The notes under the pieces were generated by a model that was given only the letters and a program-made list of their open reading frames with translations, did no database searches and was not told where the DNA came from. From NCBI RefSeq assembly GCF_016820575.1, contig NZ_JAEMQH010000002.1, positions 803,305-867,304 on the forward strand: a DNA stretch of 64,000 nucleotides, in the 5' to 3' direction. Below, piece after piece: positions 27,388 through 36,232 of the stretch. The stretch is from Marinobacter sediminum (GTDB taxonomy: Bacteria > Pseudomonadota > Gammaproteobacteria > Pseudomonadales > Oleiphilaceae). The first letter of the stretch is position 1, and each line of letters starts with the position of its first letter. The position numbers and the translations under genes were made by a program.

Positions 27388-30188
27388 GACGGTTCGTTTG
27401 CGCGCTAATGTCTTCATTGCTGATGCCGCTGCCGACGGCGGGCCAGGAGTCTTTTCGGGTCGAGCTCGGTCGCGACGGCGAGACCATTGCCGATATGCGT
27501 CCGGTGTATCTCAAGTTCGAATCCAGGCCGATGCCGGCCATTTCCCCGGCGGAAGTCGCCCGCCGGTATCAGCAATTGTTCCGGTCGTCTGATGAGCCAG
27601 CTGTGCGGATTGACGCGCTCAACCGCCTAACCAATATCCGCGATCGCACTGGCCAGGACCTGGGTTTTTCACCCGAAGAAGAAGAGCGTGTCTATGGTGA
27701 GGTTCTCAGCAGTTACGAAGCCATACTTGGGCAGGGTTCATTCGGAGGTCGCCTTGACGAATTGCTATACCAGATGGCCAAGGCTTATGCACTCACCGGG
27801 CAGTCGGAACAATCTGTAGATCGGCTTAAACAACTGGTGGGCCTTTATCCCCAGTCCCCACTCGTGCCGGAGGCCCGTTTCCGGATTGCAGAATCAGACT
27901 TTTCCGCCGGTCGATTCGCTGAGGCAGAGACCGGCTATCGGGCCCTGATAAACGGCGAACACGCCGGTGCTCTCATTGCCAAAGCTCAATACATGCTGGG
28001 ATGGAGTCAGTTCAAGCAAGGCCCGTCTGCCTGGGAGCGCGCGGGCCTTACGTTTCTGTCCGTTCTAAACGAATTCCTTCCGGACGCTCATAGCCTTCAG
28101 AATCCACAGACATCGGCGGTCGACGCCATTGATGACACATTCCGGGCCCTGGCCCTGATGGCTGCACGGAAAGAGGGGCCGGATACGTTGGCTGCCTGGC
28201 TTAAAGCAGAAGCACCGCGACACTGGGCGTATCTGTTATTCGACCGGCTTGCTGATTTCTATGCGGTTCAAGGCGATTACGAGGCAAGCGTTGCCACCAA
28301 CAAGTGGTTTGTCCGTTCTCATCCGAACCATCCCAAGAACCCTGCGTTCATGGCCCAGATTGCCGCTGTGTGGGAGCGGGCCGGAAAACCTGACGCAGTT
28401 CGTGCCGCAAAGGCAGATTATATTGCGATGTATGCGGCCCCATCGAGTTATCAGGGATTGTCTGAGCCGGACCAGGCGAGGTGGCAGTCGTACAGTCGGA
28501 CGCTCGCCGATTTCCACTACAACCAAGGAACCCTGGCCTTCGCCAAAAACGATAAGGTTCGGGCTCAGGGCGCGTTTTCCGCAGCCGCTAGCTACTATGA
28601 ATCCCTGGCATCACGCGCTGGGTCCGCGGGTCAGCTATTTCGCCTTGCCGGTGATGCGCGGTTGCAGGCGGGGCAATATCTCCGGGCGTTGTCGGACTAT
28701 CAGCGGGCGGCCTATCAAACTGACCATTACCCAGAGGCGGCCGATGCCGGCTGGGCGGCCCTGGTCCTGCTGCGCGATGGTCTCGAGGCCGACCGTCGAA
28801 CTACCGAGTTCCGGCCTGACTTGGCAACGGTCTCTGTCGAGTCTGACCGATTTGAACAGAGCTTTCCTGACGATTCTCGCCTTTCCGGTCTTACTGCCGA
28901 TCTGGCTTCCCGGTGGTTGGCATCAGGCAATCTGGAATCGGCACTGACCTATGCAGGCCGGACTGCCACCAACGCCAAAGCCTCTGCTGAGGAACGCTAC
29001 GCCGCCTGGTTGGTGATTGCCAAGGCGCGCCAGAGCCGGCGGGAATATGCTTTGGCTGAACGGGCCTGGAAGCAGGTATTGCAGGAAATGCCGGAATCGA
29101 ACAAGAACGATTCGGAGGGGAATGCAAAACAACAGCTGGCAGGGGCCATTTACCGTCAGGGCGAAGCGGCTAATGCGCGCGGCGACCTGACCAGTGCGGT
29201 CGAGCATTTCACCCGAATAGAGGCAGTTTTGCCAGGATCGGAAATTGCCATCAAAGGGCGCTTTGATGCCGCCAACTCGTTGCTGAAAGCGGGCCGGTGG
29301 GCGCTGGCCATCGAACAGCTCCGCCTTTTCCGCACCAGATTTTCCGACCATGAACTGGCGGCTGGAATCAGCGACAAGCTGGTCCATGCTTACGTGGCCT
29401 CGGATCAGCCTGTTCAGGCCGCCAATGAATTGCTCGGCGCCGCGTCGACCGCGGCCGAGCCTTGGCCCCTGCAATTAAAAGCCGCCGAGCTTTTCCACCT
29501 GGCCGGCGATCAGGGCAACCGCGACCGGCTCTACTTGAGTTACCTGAAGACCAATCCGAGCGCTGAAGACGCCGAACAGCACCTTCAACTTCAAACCATG
29601 CGGCATCGGTTAATCAATTCCGGTGAACCGACCGGTAATCTTCGGTCGGCTATGGTGGCAAGTGAATTAGCCAGTCCGTGGCACTCTGAAGAGTCCCTGG
29701 CCTGGTCAGCCCGGGCTGCCTTGGTGCTCGGTGCCAGGGATGCCGCGATCTTTACCTCGATCCCCCTTAGCCAGCCACTGGCTGACTCGCTGGATCGAAA
29801 ACAGCGCGCCCTGGAGAGTGCCCGAATGCGATTTCTTGAGGCTGAGCAGCTGGGAGGGGAGGCCGTGCGCTCGGAGACGCTGTTCCGTCGTGCCGAACTT
29901 TACCGGGTTTTTGCTCAGGACCTGATGACGTCGTCGGTTCCGGCAGACCTGAACGAACTTGAGGCCATGCAGTATCAAATGTTGCTGGAGGAAGAGGCGT
30001 TCCCCTTTGAGGAAAAAGCAATTGCCCTGCACTCCGACAATCATCGTCGAGTGACAGACCACGGTTACGATGGCTGGATTGGCAAGAGCCTGGGCGTTCT
30101 GGCTCAACTCAACCCTGGACGTTATAGCCGTGCCGTGCGGTGGATGACGTGGAAAGACCAAAATGCGTCGAGTGGAGGGCCGGGCTGA
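27384..30188 (+). CDS. Large exported TPR-repeat protein
   Basis: The 934-residue protein has a signal peptide (CALMSSLLMPLPTAGQ) and many tetratricopeptide-like repeats with YbgF/Tol-Pal-associated spacing, for example LYPQSPLVPEARFRIAES and RSHPNHPKNPAFMAQIAAVW. It is longer than typical TPR partners of TonB or Tol systems. It probably forms a superhelical periplasmic scaffold linking the inner-membrane motor to outer-membrane parts. It overlaps the previous gene (ATGA) and shares TGATG with the following lipoprotein gene. Confidence 0.82.
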   Translation: MRRFVCALMSSLLMPLPTAGQESFRVELGRDGETIADMRPVYLKFESRPMPAISPAEVARRYQQLFRSSDEPAVRIDALNRLTNIRDRTGQDLGFSPEEEERVYGEVLSSYEAILGQGSFGGRLDELLYQMAKAYALTGQSEQSVDRLKQLVGLYPQSPLVPEARFRIAESDFSAGRFAEAETGYRALINGEHAGALIAKAQYMLGWSQFKQGPSAWERAGLTFLSVLNEFLPDAHSLQNPQTSAVDAIDDTFRALALMAARKEGPDTLAAWLKAEAPRHWAYLLFDRLADFYAVQGDYEASVATNKWFVRSHPNHPKNPAFMAQIAAVWERAGKPDAVRAAKADYIAMYAAPSSYQGLSEPDQARWQSYSRTLADFHYNQGTLAFAKNDKVRAQGAFSAAASYYESLASRAGSAGQLFRLAGDARLQAGQYLRALSDYQRAAYQTDHYPEAADAGWAALVLLRDGLEADRRTTEFRPDLATVSVESDRFEQSFPDDSRLSGLTADLASRWLASGNLESALTYAGRTATNAKASAEERYAAWLVIAKARQSRREYALAERAWKQVLQEMPESNKNDSEGNAKQQLAGAIYRQGEAANARGDLTSAVEHFTRIEAVLPGSEIAIKGRFDAANSLLKAGRWALAIEQLRLFRTRFSDHELAAGISDKLVHAYVASDQPVQAANELLGAASTAAEPWPLQLKAAELFHLAGDQGNRDRLYLSYLKTNPSAEDAEQHLQLQTMRHRLINSGEPTGNLRSAMVASELASPWHSEESLAWSARAALVLGARDAAIFTSIPLSQPLADSLDRKQRALESARMRFLEAEQLGGEAVRSETLFRRAELYRVFAQDLMTSSVPADLNELEAMQYQMLLEEEAFPFEEKAIALHSDNHRRVTDHGYDGWIGKSLGVLAQLNPGRYSRAVRWMTWKDQNASSGGPG

Positions 30189-30658
30189 TGGGTGGCAGAA
30201 GTGAGGTTTGCGCCCTGTTGTTTGGTGTGTGCTTGGCCGTGTTAGCGGGCTGCTCTGGCCCGGTGGTTAAGCCGCAGGCACAAGTCGATCCCGCTCTGGC
30301 CGCGACTCTGGCAGAGCAGGGTAGGCAAGCGTTGGAGCAGGGCAATGCGGGGGCAGCCAAGCGTGCGTGGCGCCAGGCAGTAGATTTAAATCCCGCAGAT
30401 CCTGTGGTGGTAAACAATTTGGCGCTGCTGTTGGTCGAGGATCGCAGCTTCGCGGAAGCCACGTCACTGCTGGAGCGTGGGCTGGAGCATTCACCCAGGG
30501 TTGCGGAGCTTCATTACAACCTCGGGGTGATTGCCGAGCTGTATCTCCTCGATCTTCAGAAAGCACTGGTGCATTACCGGCGTTACCGAGAGCTTTCTGA
30601 AGCGGAAGATCAGGCAGTGGCCGGCTGGATTGCTGACCTCGAACGGAGGCTGGACTGA
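30188..30658 (+). CDS. TPR lipoprotein
   Basis: The 156-residue protein has a lipoprotein signal ending in LAVLAGC. About three TPR motifs follow (EQGRQALEQGNAGAAKRAWR, then NPADPVVVNNLALLLVEDR). It is likely anchored in the outer membrane. The ATG at 30188 overlaps the stop of the large TPR gene; a longer frame from 30140 would start inside that gene. The next gene begins directly after its stop codon. Confidence 0.82.
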   Translation: MGGRSEVCALLFGVCLAVLAGCSGPVVKPQAQVDPALAATLAEQGRQALEQGNAGAAKRAWRQAVDLNPADPVVVNNLALLLVEDRSFAEATSLLERGLEHSPRVAELHYNLGVIAELYLLDLQKALVHYRRYRELSEAEDQAVAGWIADLERRLD

Positions 30659-31030
30659 ATGAATGAAATCAGCGGGTGGGCAGCAACGGTTAGGCGATTG
30701 GTACCTAGCCTGGTCGCGGTCTTTTTCGCTCTTACTGCTCACGCTTCATTGGCCTCGGCACCGGGCCAGAGTCCCGAAGAGCAGGGCATAAACCTAAACG
30801 TGGAGGGGCTGTCGGCGCGCATTGGCGAGGATAATCCGCGTGTGCTCTATATTCTGCCTTGGCAGGCGCCCACCTTGCCGCGCCGGCCACGGGAAGAGCT
30901 ACAGGATCAGTTTCCGACGCTGACTCAACCTGTGGATCCGGTCATTTTTGAGGGTCATCGGCTGTTTCGCGAATCTCTCAATCCATCGCTTCTGAGCCCC
31001 AATGAGGGCTCGGTAATAACAACACAATAA
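30659..31030 (+). CDS. Small exported protein of unknown function
   Basis: The 123-residue protein has a signal peptide (LVAVFFALTAHASLASA), then a Pro-rich mature part with RVLYILPWQAPTLPRRPREE. No family is recognised. Comparable short proteins accompany ExbB/ExbD genes in other motor loci, but this is inference. It begins at the base after the lipoprotein stop and ends 28 bases before the exbB-like gene. Confidence 0.7.
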   Translation: MNEISGWAATVRRLVPSLVAVFFALTAHASLASAPGQSPEEQGINLNVEGLSARIGEDNPRVLYILPWQAPTLPRRPREELQDQFPTLTQPVDPVIFEGHRLFRESLNPSLLSPNEGSVITTQ

Positions 31031-31058
31031 CCACGCAGTAATCACGGAGAGCAGACAC

Positions 31059-31706
31059 ATGCTGGACACGATGGTTCGATTTTTTCAGGAAGGTGGGCCG
31101 TTTATGTATCCCATCGCGGTGGTGCTCGCCATTGGGCTTGCGATCACCCTCGAGCGCTTCTTTTACCTTGCCTCGGTTCGACGCAGAAACCGTGTGGCCT
31201 TTGAGCGTGGGATCTTACCGCTGCTGCAGAAACGTGATTACCAGCGTGCGATGAAGGCCGCCAGTAATTCTGACAGCGCCATTGCCGCCATCATGGGTGC
31301 AGGCATTGCGCGCTTGCTGAACCACAGCCGGCGCGAGGATATCGAATACGCGATGGAAGAAGGGCTGATGGAGGTATTGCCTCGCCTGGAAAAACGCACC
31401 CAATACCTGGCCACCCTTGCGAACATTGCCACCTTGCTGGGTCTGCTGGGCACGATTATTGGCCTGATTGCTGCGTTTACCGCGGTCGCGGCAGCCGACC
31501 CTTCGCAGAAGGCAAGCCTGCTGTCAGAGAGTATTTCGATCGCGATGAACACCACGGCATTTGGCCTTATGTCGGCTATTCCTCTGTTGATGTTTCATGC
31601 GGTGCTGCAAACCCGGACCAACGAAATTGTCGACAGCTTCGAAATGGCAGGCGTCAAATTGTTGAATATCATCTCGGATCAACGCAGCCAAACCGCCCTG
31701 GCTTAA
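31059..31706 (+). CDS. MotA/TolQ/ExbB proton channel protein
   Basis: The 215-residue protein has three membrane helices (about 16-36, 112-135 and 155-180) with the conserved GLLGTIIGLIAAF and ISIAMNTTAFGL segments of the TolQ/ExbB family. It should form the pentameric stator of a proton-driven motor in the inner membrane. Two ExbD-like genes and a TonB-like gene follow. The usual N-terminal periplasmic extension of ExbB is lacking, so it is closer to TolQ in layout. Confidence 0.92.
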   Translation: MLDTMVRFFQEGGPFMYPIAVVLAIGLAITLERFFYLASVRRRNRVAFERGILPLLQKRDYQRAMKAASNSDSAIAAIMGAGIARLLNHSRREDIEYAMEEGLMEVLPRLEKRTQYLATLANIATLLGLLGTIIGLIAAFTAVAAADPSQKASLLSESISIAMNTTAFGLMSAIPLLMFHAVLQTRTNEIVDSFEMAGVKLLNIISDQRSQTALA

Positions 31707-31752
31707 TTCAGGAATAGTTCTGACATGGCTATCACCTCATGAGTAAGTGTGT

Positions 31753-32283
31753 ATGAGACGCCGACATCGAAGAATGGCTGCTTCACCAGATCTGGACATT
31801 ACGCCGTTCATGAATCTGATGATTGTGCTGGTCCCGGTTTTGCTGCTGGGCATGGTTTTCAGCCAGGTGCGCATGATTGAGCTCAACTTTCCCGGTCTAG
31901 ACACGGTGGGTTCAGGGGAGGCTCAGGAACTCAGGCTGGTGGTTACGCTAATTCCGGCTGGGCTCCAGGTTGCTGACAGTGAGCGCGGCGTCATCGTGGC
32001 ATTGCCAGCGAATAACAACGAGCAGGATTTCGGCGGCTTGAGGCAGGTATTAAAGGAAATAAAGCGCCGTGCCCCCAATAAGACCGACGTCATTCTGGAG
32101 GTGGGAGCGGATATCGATTACCAGACACTGGTGCACGCCATGGATACGGTGCGTTCGTACCCGGCCGTTGTTGCCGCGAGTGTGGTTGAAGGCGAGCTCT
32201 TCCCCGATGTTGCGTTGATGGATGCGCCGGCAGATCGACAGCTCGCCGATGCTGGCGGTGTTGCGGCCAGGGAGGGCGTATGA
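31753..32283 (+). CDS. ExbD/TolR-like protein lacking the membrane Asp
   Basis: The 176-residue protein has a basic N-terminus, one transmembrane helix and an ExbD-type periplasmic domain. The family motif TPxID at the start of the helix reads TPFMNLMIVL here, so N21 stands where the protonatable Asp is expected. D13 and D15 lie before the membrane and cannot replace it easily. An in-frame GTG at 31747 is a possible start. The end overlaps the next exbD gene by four bases. Confidence 0.88.
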   Translation: MRRRHRRMAASPDLDITPFMNLMIVLVPVLLLGMVFSQVRMIELNFPGLDTVGSGEAQELRLVVTLIPAGLQVADSERGVIVALPANNNEQDFGGLRQVLKEIKRRAPNKTDVILEVGADIDYQTLVHAMDTVRSYPAVVAASVVEGELFPDVALMDAPADRQLADAGGVAAREGV

Positions 32284-32768
32284 AATCGTCACGCAGAGCA
32301 GGAAGAATTCGGCGTCATTACGGTCGAATGCACCGGGCAGGGGGGCTCAATCTGGTTTCTCTGATGGACATTTTTACCATCCTTGTTTTCTTCCTGATGG
32401 TTAACTCGTCCGACGTCACAGTGATGAAGAACACGGCCGATGTCGCTTTGCCCAAATCCACGGCCGAGCAAGAGGCTGCTGACTCCTTGGTGGTTCAGGT
32501 GGCCAGCGGTGTGATCCTGGTTCAAGGCCGTGAGGTTGCCCGGCTGGATGGGATCGAAGTGAGCGACGTTCACATCGCAGGCTTGGCGGACGAGCTCGCG
32601 TTCCGCCGTCAGCGGCAATCTGCCGTGCCTGAAGCAGGCTTCCAGGTGACCATCATGGCCGGGCGGGATACCAACTACCGGCTGTTGCGCAAAATCATGC
32701 AAACCTGTGTTGACCAGCAATTCCGGCAGGTCCGCTTGGCCGTTGAGGCGGAGGTGCACAATGGCTGA
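32280..32768 (+). CDS. ExbD/TolR-like protein with the membrane Asp
   Basis: The 162-residue protein has an Arg-rich N-terminus, a helix with VSLMDIFTILVFFLMV where D30 fits the proton-carrying Asp, and a periplasmic domain ending RQVRLAVEAEVHNG. Together with the preceding ExbD it would make a heterodimer inside the ExbB pentamer. It overlaps the previous gene by four bases (ATGA-type) and the following TonB-like gene by eight bases. Confidence 0.9.
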   Translation: MKSSRRAGRIRRHYGRMHRAGGLNLVSLMDIFTILVFFLMVNSSDVTVMKNTADVALPKSTAEQEAADSLVVQVASGVILVQGREVARLDGIEVSDVHIAGLADELAFRRQRQSAVPEAGFQVTIMAGRDTNYRLLRKIMQTCVDQQFRQVRLAVEAEVHNG

Positions 32769-33717
32769 CCTTCGCCAGTGGAGCGCAGCCAGTGGCGAGC
32801 TGCCTTGGAGTTCCGCCGCCAGAGAAGATCGCCAGTTCGCTATTATAGCCGCACTGGTCGCCGTTATTTTCCTTCCTGTTTCACTCTGGATTCCCTCCCT
32901 TCACGTTCCCGAGATTGAACGTTCCGAGGCTGAACAGGTTCCACCACAACTGGCTCGTTTGGTGGATCGGCCAAAACCGATTGTGGCTCCTGAACCCAAA
33001 CCGCCGGAACCAGAACCCGTCACTAAAGAAGAGCCGGTTCCTGAAGCCCAACCAAAACCCGCGGTTGAAAAGCCTGCGCCTGAACCGGCGCCTAAACCTG
33101 AACCCGTTGCTGCCAAGCGTCAGACTGCGGAGCAGGCGCGGGAAAAGGCTTCCCGTTCCGGTTTGCTTGCCATGAAGGACCGGCTCGCCTCCTTAAGGAC
33201 GCCAGCTGTAAGTGAATCTGAGGGGCTGCGAGCAAACACCCGTGCTGAAATGGCAGCGCAGAACATCAAACCCGCATCGGAAGTTTTTCAGGGTAGTGGT
33301 GGCGTGACGGATTCTGCGACACCTCAGGCTCAGGTTGCGGTGCAGGGGCACCGGGTGAAGGAGGTCAAGGCTGTGGCAAAGCCAGTATCCAAGGTGGCCA
33401 GGCAGGTCCGGCCAGAATCGTCGGTGGGTGAGCGGGCCATGAGTAACATACGCAAAGTCTTTGACGCCCAGAAAACCGCACTTTATTCCTTGTATCGCCG
33501 TGAGTTGAGGCAAGACCCAACGCTCGAGGGCCAACTCCTGCTGGAGCTGATCATCGAGCCTGATGGCTCAGTATCGGCCTGTCAGGTCGTCAGTTCGGAA
33601 TTGGGTAACCCACCGTTGGAGCAGCGTATCGCCATGCGAGTCCGGCTGTTCAACTTTGGCGCAGATGATGTGGAAACCAGAAAAGTCCGGTTTCCCATCG
33701 ATTTCCTTCCGGGGTAG
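32761..33717 (+). CDS. TonB/AgmX-like energy transducer
   Basis: The 318-residue protein has one transmembrane helix (FAIIAALVAVIFLPVSLWI, about 26-44) and a Pro/Glu/Lys-rich spacer (about 70-125). The C-terminal domain (about 235-318) resembles AgmX/PglI or TonB: NIRKVFDAQKTALYSLYRR, then GQLLLELIIEPDGSVSACQV. It should couple the ExbBD motor to outer-membrane or periplasmic parts. AgmX-type domains are known from gliding motility loci of Myxococcus. It is the last gene of the operon. Confidence 0.82.
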   Translation: MADLRQWSAASGELPWSSAAREDRQFAIIAALVAVIFLPVSLWIPSLHVPEIERSEAEQVPPQLARLVDRPKPIVAPEPKPPEPEPVTKEEPVPEAQPKPAVEKPAPEPAPKPEPVAAKRQTAEQAREKASRSGLLAMKDRLASLRTPAVSESEGLRANTRAEMAAQNIKPASEVFQGSGGVTDSATPQAQVAVQGHRVKEVKAVAKPVSKVARQVRPESSVGERAMSNIRKVFDAQKTALYSLYRRELRQDPTLEGQLLLELIIEPDGSVSACQVVSSELGNPPLEQRIAMRVRLFNFGADDVETRKVRFPIDFLPG

Positions 33718-33725
33718 ACGGCTAA

Positions 33726-34211
33726 TCAGCCCTCAATGGTGATTTTGGGGAGGCGAGGTTTGTTCAAGGACACCTTTTCGGTGGGGGCAATCACCCGGGC
33801 CTCACCAGTGACTACCCGCTGGTTGTTCTGGTTGCGCACGTCGCACTTGAAGACGACACGGTTTTGCGCCTCTTTGCGCAGCACGTGGAGCGTGACGGTG
33901 AGGGTATCATCCAGTTTAACCGGGCGTTTGAACGACAGGCTCTGTTCCAAATAGACAGTGCCCGGGCCAGGCATAACGGTTGCCAGTGCAGCGGAAATGA
34001 GTGATCCACTCCACATTCCGTGCGCGACGCGTTCCTTGAACATGGATTCGGCGGCATATTCGGAATCAAGGTGGACCGGATTCAAATCTCCGGTTACCGC
34101 CGCAAACAACACCAACTCGTCCTCAGAAAGGGTTTTTACATAGGTGGCGCTGTCGCCTTCGTTTAGCTCGTTGTAGGTGATGTTTTCCAGGGTATCCAGA
34201 ATATCGCTCAT
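33726..34211 (-). CDS. MaoC-like (R)-specific enoyl-CoA hydratase
   Basis: The 161-residue protein has a hot-dog fold with the hydratase-2 motif: D and H in DLNPVHLD, then HGMWSGSL. It hydrates trans-2-enoyl-CoA to (R)-3-hydroxyacyl-CoA, a PhaJ-type reaction, in the cytoplasm. The ATG at 34211 is favoured because GGAG lies seven bases upstream; the longer frame starts 33 bases earlier. It diverges from fadD, and both belong to fatty acid metabolism. Confidence 0.85.
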   Translation of the reverse strand: MSDILDTLENITYNELNEGDSATYVKTLSEDELVLFAAVTGDLNPVHLDSEYAAESMFKERVAHGMWSGSLISAALATVMPGPGTVYLEQSLSFKRPVKLDDTLTVTLHVLRKEAQNRVVFKCDVRNQNNQRVVTGEARVIAPTEKVSLNKPRLPKITIEG

Positions 34212-34397
34212 CGTGTGCTCCGGACGAATTCGATTCGAGTACAAGTGTTTAGGCTTGCTCCCTGAAAACTACCTCATCGTTCACAAAACTGCTATTCTCT
34301 CCCCACTTTTTTGACTCTGATACTTTTGTAGGGTTGATTTTGATCAGCGTTGCACAAGTGGATTATTACAATCAGAAATGCCAAACAGGAGATGGTG

Positions 34398-36074
34398 ATG
34401 GATTTCGAGCAGTTCTATCAGGATAAATACCCTGCCGGCGTACCTCGTGAGGTCGACCTGAACAAGTACAGCAGCATGGTTGACGTATTCGACCAGTCCG
34501 TTAAGAAACACGCGGACCGTCCTGCCTTTAGTGCTGTTGGCGCGACTCTCACCTACCGTGATCTGGACACCCAGAGCCGCAACTTTGCGGCGTGGCTGCA
34601 AAATAAGACGGACCTGAAACCCGGCGATCGCATTGCCGTCCAGATGCCGAACGTTAGTCAATATCCTGTTGTGGTATTCGGTGCCATGCGCGCCGGTTTG
34701 ATTGTGGTGAACACCAATCCTCTGTACACCACCCGCGAAATGGAGCACCAGTTCAACGATTCGGGTGCCAAGGCGCTGGTGGTATTGGCCAACATGGCTG
34801 AGAACGCTGAGAAGGTCCTGCCGCATACCGGTATTGAACACGTGATTGTTACTGAGATTGCGGACATGCATTCGCCGATCAAGCGGACGCTGCTGAACGC
34901 CGTGATTAAGCACGTGAAGAAGATGGTGCCTCCTTTCAATATCCCCGGCGCCCATAAATTGCCGGCGGTACTGAGCGCTGGCGCACGTGAGAAATTTACG
35001 CCGGTTGAGTGCAAGAAAGACGACATTGCTGTGCTGCAGTACACCGGTGGCACCACCGGGGTGGCCAAAGGGGCAATGCTGACCCACGGCAACCTGGTGG
35101 CAAACCTGCTGCAAACCCGCCCGATGATGGGCGATATCGTGGTCGAAGGTCAGGAAGTAGTGATCGCGCCTCTGCCGCTGTATCACATCTATTCCTTCAC
35201 TTTGAACTGCGGCATCATGCTGGAAGCCGGTGCGCACAACGTGCTGATCCCGAACCCGCGTGACATTCCAGGCTTTGTTAAAGAGCTCAAGAACCACAAG
35301 TTCTCGGCGTTCCTTGGCCTGAACACCCTGTTCGTGGCTCTGTGCAACAACGAAGAGTTCCGGAACCTGGACTTCAGCAGCCTCAAGCTGACATCGTCCG
35401 GTGGCATGGCCCTGACCAGCGATACTGCGAAGATGTGGGAGAAGGTTACCGGTTGCGAAATTTCTGAAGGCTACGGTATGACCGAAACCTCACCGGTGGT
35501 GACTTTCAATCCCCACGTTGCCATCCAGCTGGGTACCATTGGCCTGCCGATTCCTTCTACCGTAATCAAAACCATTGATGACGACGGCAACGAGACGCCG
35601 GTCGGTGAGCCGGGCGAACTTTGCGTCAAGGGGCCGCAGGTAATGCGTGGCTACTGGCAGCGCCCGGAAGACACCCAGAAGTCGTTCACCGACGATGGAT
35701 TCCTTAAAACCGGTGATGTTGCACTGGTCCAAGAAGACGGTTACATCCGTATCGTTGACCGTAAGAAGGACATGATCATCGTGTCCGGCTTCAACGTGTT
35801 CCCGAACGAGATCGAAGACGTGGTAAGCAGCCACCCGAAAGTGGTTGAGTGTGCCGCAGTTGGTATTCCTGACCCCAAGAGTGGTGAAGCGGTGAAGGTA
35901 TACCTGGTGGCAACGGCTGAAGGTGTCAGCGCGAATGAGCTGAAGGAATTCTGTCGCGAGCGTCTGACGGCGTACAAAGTGCCCAAGCATTTTGAGTTCC
36001 GCGAGGAATTGCCCAAGACCAACGTCGGCAAGATACTGCGTCGCGAATTGCGCGACGAAGCCAACGCCAGTTAA
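34398..36074 (+). CDS. fadD: Long-chain fatty acid-CoA ligase
   Basis: The 558-residue ANL enzyme has the P-loop YTGGTTGVAKGAMLTHGNL near 215-233. YGMTETSP, the adenylate-binding GDVALVQEDGYIRIVDRKKD motif and the catalytic Lys in KTNVGKILRRELR near the end follow. It activates fatty acids to acyl-CoA. The start at 34398 has AGGAG six bases upstream; two earlier in-frame start codons overlap the Shine-Dalgarno. A tandem hairpin terminator follows. It diverges from the MaoC gene. Confidence 0.94.
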   Translation: MDFEQFYQDKYPAGVPREVDLNKYSSMVDVFDQSVKKHADRPAFSAVGATLTYRDLDTQSRNFAAWLQNKTDLKPGDRIAVQMPNVSQYPVVVFGAMRAGLIVVNTNPLYTTREMEHQFNDSGAKALVVLANMAENAEKVLPHTGIEHVIVTEIADMHSPIKRTLLNAVIKHVKKMVPPFNIPGAHKLPAVLSAGAREKFTPVECKKDDIAVLQYTGGTTGVAKGAMLTHGNLVANLLQTRPMMGDIVVEGQEVVIAPLPLYHIYSFTLNCGIMLEAGAHNVLIPNPRDIPGFVKELKNHKFSAFLGLNTLFVALCNNEEFRNLDFSSLKLTSSGGMALTSDTAKMWEKVTGCEISEGYGMTETSPVVTFNPHVAIQLGTIGLPIPSTVIKTIDDDGNETPVGEPGELCVKGPQVMRGYWQRPEDTQKSFTDDGFLKTGDVALVQEDGYIRIVDRKKDMIIVSGFNVFPNEIEDVVSSHPKVVECAAVGIPDPKSGEAVKVYLVATAEGVSANELKEFCRERLTAYKVPKHFEFREELPKTNVGKILRRELRDEANAS

Positions 36075-36128
36075 CTGGCCAGGGCACCACTGGTGTCCGG
36101 CCCCGTTCATCGGGGCAGGTGTGAATAC

Positions 36129-36152
36129 AAACCCCGCTTCGGCGGGGTTTTC
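36129..36152 (+). terminator. Rho-independent terminator of fadD
   Basis: AAACCCCGC (36129-36137) pairs with GCGGGGTTT (36142-36150) around a TTCG loop, and the T-run continues. A second, shorter hairpin (GCCCCG with CGGGGC, 36100-36116) lies just before it. Confidence 0.9.
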
Positions 36153-36232
36153 CATTTTTAAGCGTATGGCTTTCCCGATAGACTGTCGCCAAGCCAGTAA
36201 CCGATACCGATTGAGAACGACTCCCTATTGCG

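Noticed and set aside
34344..35297. Minus-strand frame of 317 codons opposite fadD
   Set aside because: His/Gln-rich shadow of a conserved acyl-CoA ligase gene.
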